From positions 1,090,740-1,154,739 of the forward strand of contig CAADRB010000004.1 in assembly GCA_900708905.1 (NCBI GenBank): DNA of 64,000 bases, in the 5' to 3' direction. Origin of the DNA: Hymenolepis diminuta (Eukaryota; Platyhelminthes; Cestoda; Cyclophyllidea; Hymenolepididae). Below the pieces are notes generated by a model. The model saw only the letters and a list, made by a program, of their open reading frames with translations, was not told where the DNA came from and made no database searches. Of the stretch, positions 57,301 through 64,000 are shown piece after piece. The stretch's first letter is position 1; the number at the start of each line of letters is the position of its first letter. Made by a program: the position numbers and the translations under genes.

Positions 57301-60300
57301 ATCAACTATTAATCAACAACTCTAGGCTCCGTTAACTTCTCTTCAGTAGTTACCTCCAAGCCAGCTCCGAATTTATTCAAGTGATCAGACTTACTCCATG
57401 AATAGTGCGAGACTAGCTTCTCAGTTTTACCTCACATGCCAATTTTTTCTTTAATATTCCTGAATAAAAGCTACGAACAACCAATCGAAATATTCACAGC
57501 GGTGACCGATAGCTGAAAAGCTCACAAATTCCACCCCTCCGACTCCATTCTAGATACGTACCCGAGATATTAATGAGCCTTTGAAAACAAGAAAAAGTGC
57601 ATTTTGGACCATATATCTGTTCTGACCCAACTGCCAGATGTTGATGTCAACTCAGTGTATCGTAATTCTGCCTGGGTATTGCAACCACGTTTGCATAAAC
57701 TTTGCACTGTTACTTATTCCGACTTTCCAATTTTCTATTCTTATCCCCACTTTTCTTCCTTCCTCTCTCGACATATCCAAACTCAAGCATTGAACTTCTG
57801 ATGTAAGAATGGTTATCGTCTTACACCTATAAAGAGGACCCTTGGCAATGCAAGAGGGCTTATTTTGATACAATAAGTTCCAAATTACGAAGCGCAGCAA
57901 ACTTTTTTCTTTAAGCTTAAGGGTGGCTGGATAGCGAATCAATAGAAAATAAAAAGGGGAGAATTTGTGAAGTTTAGTTAATGAAGTAATAGAGAAAATG
58001 GGAATAAAAGAGAGGGTGCTGGGTAAATGTACCGACATTCCTATTCAATACAGGTAACCGATCGTCAAACAGGATAACACAATGGAAAATATTGTCCCTA
58101 ATTTTATGGTTAGAGAGTTACAAAATAACGAGAAGGATGATGCGTAATTAATTTTTGTGAATCAAAAAGCGTAATACATTTAATAATCAAGCGCAATATA
58201 CTCTAATCAGACATGTGATAAATAAATAGAAGAGATTTCCTGCAGATCGACCGCCTTATAAATATAAGTTCTGCACTTTATGAAGTGGAAAACTCCTATA
58301 AATACATATGGAAAGTAGTGTGCAACAAGTTTAGCGATAAGTTGTCACTGGTATAGCCTATGCTATAATTATAATGTCTCTGAGTGCCAAATGAGGTCAC
58401 ACTATGTCTACAGGCGCTCAGATCCAGAAGAAAGAAGGTAGAAGACCCATAGCTTCATTCCCAACTAACATTGGATAAGTCAGGAGCACCGAAAATGCGG
58501 CTATATTTATATCCTGTTCTCCTACAGAAACCAGATCTACATGTCTAATTTCTCCGTCATTAGACGAAAATCTAGTATACCAGGAGTACCTACTTTGTGT
58601 CTCGACGAATTTAGTAGGTGAATCACATTGAATAATGATGATGCAACATTCTACATACCATGATTAATAAGCTTCAAATTTACATCTAGTACTACGATTA
58701 ACCAGCCTGTAACTGAATAGAGCCATTAAAACAATTAAAACCAGATTCAGCAGCAATAAGTTAGAATAGAAAGTAAAACTTTAATGTGAATTAATCCAAA
58801 CTCATATTAAACGAGGGATGAAGCCTATGAGTTTCATTCCGACGAACCAGATATATTCGACTCGCTTTCCTAACATTACTCACATGATCAAATGAACATA
58901 CACAACTAAGCAATCTAAAAACCATAGGCAGTGTGAGTCTACAGCCCATGAGGAATGTAATTGTTTAGTTAGATGAGGTGGATTCAAGATTCATTAGTGC
59001 AGTGAACCACAACCAGTGAACCATACTGATTAATACTGGTCAATAAAGGATAGATAAAATATAAGTTTCTCAGTAACAGGCGTTTTTAGAGCGCCTTCCT
59101 TCTGCCCAAAATGAATTTATGAAAAAGATTAGCTTTCTAATAGATTAAATAACTATCTCCACTCTCCCTGTTGGAAAAACATATATAATACAATGAAGTA
59201 TCAAACTGAATGGACGCTCCTAACAGTATCTAGTAGTAGATTTGGTTAAGACAAGTCAAATAGTTAAAGTGTTTTTCACTTAAACTAATGGACAGCTACT
59301 CACCTCAAGTAATTTATCCCCAACTTTTAATCCCGACGTCTCTGCCAACCCCCCAGCAGCAAGACGACTAACAAAGATGCCCTGGTCCAATCCACGGAAG
59401 GGCACGGACCCCACTCCTCCAGCAATACTCAAGCCCAGACCTCCTCCGGGCGCTCTCTCTAGGGTTATGTGCAGAGTGACCTGTTCTGTTTTCGGTGGTG
59501 GTGACGACTGCGAGACAAGAGTCTGCTGGGTATTGGTTGGTGATCGTGCCTGTAGAGCAGGTGCTCCGTGAGAGGATGTGTTAGTAAGAGTGGAGTTAGT
59601 AGTATTTGCAGAAGCGGTTTGGGATTCTTTAGATCCTGAGGCTGCTGCCGCTGCTGCTGCCACCATTAGAAGAGCATTAGTTGTCTGCAAACAGCAACAG
59701 TTAGGAGCTGTCTAATAAAAAAAGGAGGAAATCGAAAAGAACTACCTTTGTATTATCGGGGGCATTGCTTTCTGCAAAAGAATCAACCACATTTGGATCA
59801 CAGCACTTCTTGAGAAGTTTGATTACTGCTTCTTCATTATTCACTGTAACGAAAAATCGGTTTAGATGTGAGCAGGTCATCAGCCACTTTAACGTAATAT
59901 CACTTTAAAAACAGGGGGATTGCGATATAAATAGGAGAAGGGGTAACAAAATATTAACCATAAGAGTGATAACCTGCTGTAATTACGATGAATGATTTAC
60001 ATTCATGGATAATTGAATGGATAACAGAGATAGACAATTCCACCATCATTTCTTTGCACACAATTAACCGCCTTAAGAGTTCAACCCTGTGACGTTTAGA
60101 CGCCTGGACCCTGGACATAATAAACTCTTTGAATGGCCTTCTCCCTACAAATAAGACTTTGCACGAAATATCAATTTATAATCTAGTAAAGACGTGTTTT
60201 TTCTGCGTCTACTGCACGCAGTCCCAGCACGCCACAAATTCATTCCGATACAAGATTTCGTGTTATTAAGTTACATAAGACATTAATTAAATACATAGGT

Positions 60301-62356
60301 CTAAATTCATATTGCTGAATAACCTGGTTATCAATGTTTCCATGAGATCGATAATCTACTTGTTTATAAAGACACACAACAAACTAGACTGAACGTGACC
60401 AATTATTAGCTAAAACTTATCGAAGAGTTTTATTTTTATGAGATAGAAAAGAAACATCTTGAAGTCTCTATTATGGGAAAATCGTGGGCTGCTATTGTTC
60501 GCTCGACTTTGGCAAATGTAATTGCTCACAACCCTTCATTAACTATGAAAACTAAGCTCCATCCGATCATAGAACCTTCAAATACATCAATCCATAGGTT
60601 CTTAAGTATAAAAGAGCCCCAAACACTACGGTATATGCTGTGGAATAGTTAGCTCTCTTGTCCACAGACTCTCAATTTAAATTTTAAAAGCTAATTCGCG
60701 CCCGACTGCAACAGACCATTGCGATTAAACAGACTTAATAATAATGATTATTCAAGCTAAGTGAGTCACAGGAAATGGTTAAATAGAGTAGTAAGATATA
60801 TTCCTATGATCATATCTACAGACAGTAAACGCTCTATAAATAGAATTGAGTCATAAAGTTGACAGTGAGATAAATTTACGATTTCAAGGGTGGAGAGTGT
60901 TTTGCTAAAGGGGGCGAATTTTCATAAGATAGCGGAAGATATGAGCCAATATAAAACAGATGAAAAAAATTATAAACTCTGCGAACGAAGAGAACACTCG
61001 TAAGTAAAAAAATTCTGGATAAAAATTCAACCACCGAATCGGCCTTGAGATTTGAAGTTTACTAAAAGGCCTCTACTATTCTAAACTATTGATTGGGTTC
61101 TCCAAATTAGTTCTAACATTCAAAATGAGGCAACCGAAATTACTGACATTCACCATATCAACGATAGTATAACGAATGGATAATCGCAGCATCCTATTAG
61201 TTTCCTTACCCGGTCTTCAAGTTAGAAGTCGGCTTAGGTCCCAGAACCACTTTATCTCTTTAAAAGGGTGGTTAGTGTTTTAAAGAGGCTTCCTAACACA
61301 GTCTCTAGACTTTCGGTTAGGAGAATAATAATATAACTTTCAATAAAATGCATTAGTGGAATAACGGTACAAATTTTAGAACCAAACTATACAATTTGAA
61401 TATACAAAAGACCGACCGATTGCTCACATGGACAGGAATCGGAAATGGAACGGCCATTAAAAAGCCTTATAATAACATATTTACTGCCACATGGTTACAC
61501 GCCTTAATCATAAGAATACTGCATGACATTCAAGAGGTATATCCAATCCCGCGGGGAGGAAGATATGTGCATAAATCAAGACGATGGATTGACGTTCGAT
61601 TTCTTCATATTTATGCAAATTAGTGCTCCAAACAGACACAAATCAAAAGAAATAAACTCCAGCAGTTAAGAGGCTCGAAGCTCAACAATTACTCCAAAAC
61701 AGTAAAACTTTATATGGTCACCACGTACAATGCATTTGAATGACAGTTCTCCATTACATGCGCAAGTATTCAAAAAACCGAGATGGCTTTCACTGTTGTA
61801 GTGACCAGCAACTGACTTTACTTATTTCATATCAATGAGGAACTGTGAAAGGGGAAACAATGCTTTGCCGTGCACCGGAAGTGCAACAACGATTCTGTGC
61901 CATCGCTACGCCACTCCCGCGCCACAGCCATTATGAGTCATATGACGAGGTCAGCTGTCATTCATTTATTGGTCTGTTGCCTGATCAATCATATTCTGCT
62001 ACATAGGACATGGGGATCCGATAATTGACTCAGTCTACTCCAATCAATATCAGGTATATAGTTTCTAAGTTCAGTCAATAAATTTCTGGTTATTAAACTA
62101 ATCTTAACGGGTTAGTGTTTGTCATCTCTGGAGTCAAAGCATACTTGTTAACAGAGCCCGATCACACATTATAACAATCTGATCCACGCAACATTCCACC
62201 GCTACATAAAGTAGAAAGCAAGAACTTACTGTGAATACGAGCACGCTTGGTATAGTGTGGAGTGTCGCGACGAATCAACTTCTGATTACCATTATCCTCA
62301 TTGTCTTTTACGTCATCACCAAAGGCAACTGACTTAGTAATTGTATCAATCTCCTC
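39217..62356 (-). CDS. SCRIB: Scribble-type LAP polarity scaffold, PDZ half; 5' exons off the right edge
   Basis: Scribble is a cortical scaffold for apicobasal polarity, acting with Dlg and Lgl. Minus-strand exons: 62230-62356, 59746-59843, 59304-59684, 55074-55394, 49014-49106, 47828-47908, 46982-47141, 44333-44541, 43260-43445, 41854-42099, 41216-41383, 39651-40283 and 39217-39318. All phases join, giving about 934 residues. The LAP-specific segment LIRRDTPHYTKRARIH leads into four PDZ domains in Scribble order, then a linker and a tail with LPSFKDRMRFFE, a motif also found after PDZ4 in vertebrate Scribble. The leucine-rich repeats must be encoded right of 62356. The acceptor at 40283 is the least certain junction. 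Introns reach 5967 bp (49107-55073) and host SINE-like copies. Confidence 0.94.
39651..40283 (-). CDS. SCRIB: Scribble exon: long basic and acidic tail
   Basis: It encodes about 211 residues with CNHHHHKSP, SMSRPKKGISKMIRERIRRW and DVDLYSWKRAGYCLK. No domain recognised. The frame would also continue to a stop at 39621, which gives a possible alternative C-terminus if the donor at 39650 is not used. The 5' limit is chosen at the best pyrimidine tract before an in-phase AG and could be wrong. Confidence 0.7.
41216..41383 (-). CDS. SCRIB: Scribble exon: end of PDZ4 and tail
   Basis: EGKLRLTICDGIDPS is the last PDZ4 strand, equivalent to the TVLVCDG strand of the family. Donor GTAGGC, phase 0. 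Confidence 0.88.
41590..41815 (+). repeat. SINE-like repeat, best full copy, in a Scribble intron
   Basis: The head GTGGCGTAGTGGTCAACATG is A-box-like. GCCAAGTCAGAGATCACGAG follows, then a B-box-like but degraded GAGATCAATGCC, then a body ending near CAACCCCTCTAATAGG. The body aligns with 44782-44970. It looks tRNA-derived; no target-site duplication was identified. Confidence 0.6.
41854..42099 (-). CDS. SCRIB: Scribble exon: most of PDZ4
   Basis: EPLGLSLVSRRSM, then GIFVRQIAPSSSIARDGQLK and PGDQILVANFEWL. NFEWL replaces the common VNG turn, so PDZ4 is the most divergent of the four. Confidence 0.92.
43260..43445 (-). CDS. SCRIB: Scribble exon: end of PDZ3
   Basis: GLRVGDRLLSVNGRDLRRVN, then VRRDPLPPGLR, matching the short link between PDZ3 and PDZ4 in vertebrate Scribble. 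Confidence 0.94.
44333..44541 (-). CDS. SCRIB: Scribble exon: linker and start of PDZ3
   Basis: KNLGLRICGGCDSSSLPFGG, then PGVFICR; the loop is NLGL rather than GLGF. Confidence 0.93.
44600..44745 (+). repeat. SINE-like repeat copy, Scribble intron
   Basis: It has AAGGGTTCGATGTTTATC with a B-box-like GGTTCGATG, then ACACATCCAGAGAACGG and GGGTTTCTCATCTGAG, in the same order as the copy that starts at 44782. Confidence 0.5.
44782..44970 (+). repeat. SINE-like repeat copy, Scribble intron
   Basis: GGTGACGCAGTGGTCAAGCC, then GATCGATGCATATCAGTGCA, then a body with GAGAGTTTCTCATTTGAG and CTATACCTAAGTCGGGTGC, parallel to 41590-41815. It follows the 44600 copy almost head to tail. Confidence 0.55.
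45801..45824. repeat. (TA)12 microsatellite
   Basis: Twelve TA units in a Scribble intron. Confidence 0.9.
46982..47141 (-). CDS. SCRIB: Scribble exon: end of PDZ2
   Basis: INGIDVRNARHDQVITLLTG completes PDZ2; the exon ends in phase 1 after a short linker. Confidence 0.93.
47828..47908 (-). CDS. SCRIB: Scribble exon: middle of PDZ2
   Basis: TIYISRIVEGGAADKTGQLR, then VGDQLYK; 27 codons, phase 0 at both ends. Confidence 0.93.
48176..48196 (-). CDS. SCRIB: Candidate 21-nt microexon in the Scribble PDZ2 loop
   Basis: TTTAG acceptor, then 21 bases encoding THLNFLE, then donor GTAAGA, all in phase 0 with both neighbours. Skipping it gives a PDZ2 loop of the same length as in vertebrate Scribble, so it would be a cassette. 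A weaker 30-nt candidate lies at 48916-48945. Confidence 0.4.
49014..49106 (-). CDS. SCRIB: Scribble exon: start of PDZ2
   Basis: LIKCTLHRDWSGLGFSIAGG gives PDZ2 strands 1 and 2 with the GLGF loop. Confidence 0.92.
50612..50690 (-). repeat. tRNA-like fragment in the large Scribble intron
   Basis: The minus strand has GGTCTACGAGTTAAGTGGT and an intact B-box-like GGTTCGAATCT about 45 bases on. The arms do not fold into a good cloverleaf, so a tRNA pseudogene or SINE head is more likely than a working tRNA. Confidence 0.35.
52255..52315 (+). repeat. tRNA-like SINE head fragment
   Basis: CTGGTCTAGTGGCATTGACC has an A-box-like core; GTGAGAGACCACAATTATA follows. Confidence 0.3.
54975..55062 (-). 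repeat. SINE-like repeat beside the Scribble PDZ1 exon donor
   Basis: The minus strand reads GTAGCGGTTGATATGCTCGT, then CTGACAAGTCAGAGTTCACA and GATCCGATGTATATCGGCGC, close to the boundary copies of the palindrome. Confidence 0.55.
55074..55394 (-). CDS. SCRIB: Scribble exon: second half of PDZ1 and PDZ1-PDZ2 linker
   Basis: VNGVNMVNIEHQVAVSALR completes PDZ1. A Pro/Ser-rich linker of about 75 residues follows. The donor (GTGAGA) lies about a dozen bases from a SINE-like copy. Confidence 0.92.
59304..59684 (-). CDS. SCRIB: Scribble exon: linker and first half of PDZ1
   Basis: An Ala-run and Ser/Thr-rich linker precede PDZ1: GGGLGLSIAGGVGSVPFRGL with the carboxylate-binding GLGL loop, then GIFVSRLAAGG and GLKVGDKLLE. 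The exon ends exactly before VNG, as in many PDZ genes. Confidence 0.93.
59746..59843 (-). CDS. SCRIB: Scribble exon: end of the LAP-specific domain
   Basis: NNEEAVIKLLKKCC corresponds to the EAV-LL segment that follows the RRDTPH motif in the family. Donor GTAGTT, phase 0. Confidence 0.85.
62230..62356 (-). CDS. SCRIB: Scribble exon: LAP-specific domain, first exon in window
   Basis: It encodes EEIDTITKSVAFGDDV, then QKLIRRDTPHYTKRARIH, the segment between leucine-rich repeats and PDZ1. It enters in phase 0, so an upstream exon is expected beyond 62356; none was found up to 64000. Confidence 0.88.
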
Positions 62357-64000
62357 CTAAAAAAGAAAAGGAAGTATGCATTTAATACGATAATTAAAGG
62401 GTAGAACAAAGGAGACTTGGAGATAGTAACTTTTTCCAACTGCAATCCACCTACCGCTATATTTAGAATTTTAATATTACCATCCCCAAGTATACCAAAA
62501 TAAGCATTTTCCAAAGTAGATAGTGGAAAATGGAGTGGATTTTTGGAGTTTCTTTTACACTCAGCCATTCTTTTGTTGATCAGATTAAACTTCTAGGTTA
62601 GGTAGTTTGTTTGCAAAATGTGAACGGCAGGGTATTGAACCCATGACCTCTGATTTGGATCAGGTGCAGGTTGAAGTGACCGTCACGACACTTGTGGACG
62701 GGTTATGACGGTATAATTAATTCTCAAATACTTTATACATAAATTTCATGTGAAGCTTCCTAGATTGCAAAATCACATATTTTTGACAACAGTTCAGGAA
62801 CTGTAACATTCTCCAACAGTTAAATTTGTTCGAAGTCATATACAATGAGTACAGATCCTCTGAATTTCTACGTTCAAATCTAGCACAAATAAGATTTGGC
62901 TTTATAGCGAATGCATTTAGCATGGTCTTGCTCTTGGATATGCAGATAAAGTATAAAAAAACTTGCTTAGTAGGGTTTTAATAATCCAACTGTAAAGATG
63001 GGATTTTCGTAGCGGAAAACGTTAAGGAACCTTGGTTAGAAATATGTTCTTAATGCAAAAAAAGTGAGAGAAGAGAAAAAAAGCTAAAGAAAGTGTCTAA
63101 ATTAATTTAGTTGAATGGAAGCTGCACATTAAAAGTCCAGAGACCTGAAAATGGTAGGACTGCTGTCGCGTTTTTCATGAGCCATAAATTGTCCTTCAAT
63201 CAGAAAAGATGTACTGTAATAAGGCTTCTAAATGAATTTAACTTTTACCGGATAAGCATAATAGGAAACAATTAAGAAAAGCTCTCATGAGACTTGCAAA
63301 TAGACTACGATTTTTTTGCTTTTCAGGGTCACATACGACCATCTTTTATGACGTCTAGAGTTCTAAGATGAGTCACGGATTCCTGTCTACTCCACAAACA
63401 CACTAAAGAGAACATAAAATTTATTACCACGTTTTAGTTCTCATATCCGCGGTTATGCTTTTCTTTTTCTCAATTATATTTCACCTGAATTCAATATTAC
63501 TCAAATTATTAAAGCGACTGAGAAATAAAATAGCCCTTTATAGGCATAGAAATCTAAATAGTTCCGACAGCTTCGTGGAAATAGTAAAAAAGCGAATCTC
63601 TTATTCAACTAAGAGGCAATAAATTAATATGTTTGAGATACGAGTACTGATACTTAAATTACTTCAGCAACCGACAAAGTAAACACAGGGAAATATCTAA
63701 AGCCAAACTACGTCTACCAATGTCCCTAGATGTGCATATTAATCTAAACAATTCAACAAGATTACGATAAGGAATCAAGTGCCTTGGTTAACTTAGGGGA
63801 GGCAACAACACAATTTGTGAGATGCTATTACTACCTACAAATTTCAGCGCCAATCCATTTAATGGTTGAGAAACACCGAATGAAAAACGGTATTTACAAA
63901 CAATGACTAGATCGAACAATTTTACAAACATAATTAAAGTAAGAAACGATAAAACGAAGGAGTACGCGTGAGATACCGATAATTAATTAATAAATTTTCA
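62357..64000. other. Scribble intron DNA to the right edge
   Basis: No leucine-rich-repeat exon was recognised here, so the intron upstream of 62356 is at least 1.6 kb. It holds the SINE-like head at 62630-62712 and nothing else recognised. Confidence 0.4.
62630..62712 (-). repeat. SINE-like repeat head with an intact B box
   Basis: The minus strand has CGTGACGGTCACTTCAACCT, then GGTCATGGGTTCAATACCCT. GGTTCAATACC fits the RNA polymerase III B box. It lies just upstream of the first visible Scribble exon. Confidence 0.5.

Noticed and set aside
59377..59571. Plus-strand frame opposite the Scribble PDZ1 exon
   Set aside because: Antisense shadow of a well-supported GC-richer coding exon.

Overview
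The window is nuclear DNA of a multicellular animal. It is AT-rich, with standard-code genes split by GT-AG introns of about 40 bp to 6 kb and many dispersed short repeats. The proteins (Scribble, actin-capping alpha, a BTB-Kelch protein, cathepsin L) fix it as metazoan. Gene style, large repeat-rich introns and the secreted cathepsin L would fit a parasitic flatworm, but that assignment is inference at low confidence.

Layout. 1-11869: a large palindrome with two near-identical 3791-bp arms (1-3791 and 8079-11869) around a 4287-bp spacer. The spacer carries the BTB and BACK exons of a Kelch-family gene on the minus strand. Both arms carry the Kelch exons, so the minus-strand gene runs off the left edge, while a plus-strand Kelch part without BTB/BACK continues to a stop at 14159. 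A mirrored N, an equal-length TC microsatellite and only one seen mismatch make a shared read origin (assembly fold-back) or a very recent inverted duplication the main explanations. 14160-17320: intergenic DNA with a SINE-like copy and a candidate unknown minus-strand gene. 17746-22691: a complete four-exon cathepsin L-like protease gene (+); its first intron holds a dead Ty3/Gypsy integrase fragment. 22692-29237: gene-poor DNA with a decayed mariner transposase (27560-28664, -). 29238-31908: a complete seven-exon F-actin-capping protein alpha gene (-). 31909-39216: gene-poor, repeat-bearing DNA. 39217-62356: the 3' part of a Scribble-type LAP polarity gene (-), with all four PDZ domains; its leucine-rich-repeat exons must lie to the right of the window.

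The genes do not form an operon or a shared pathway, although Scribble, capping protein and BTB-Kelch proteins all touch cortical or cytoskeletal biology in animals. The most unusual items are the palindrome that splits a gene into opposite orientations, candidate microexons in the PDZ2 loop of Scribble, a tRNA-derived SINE-like family with copies at the palindrome boundary and beside a Scribble splice donor, and two further dispersed repeat families.
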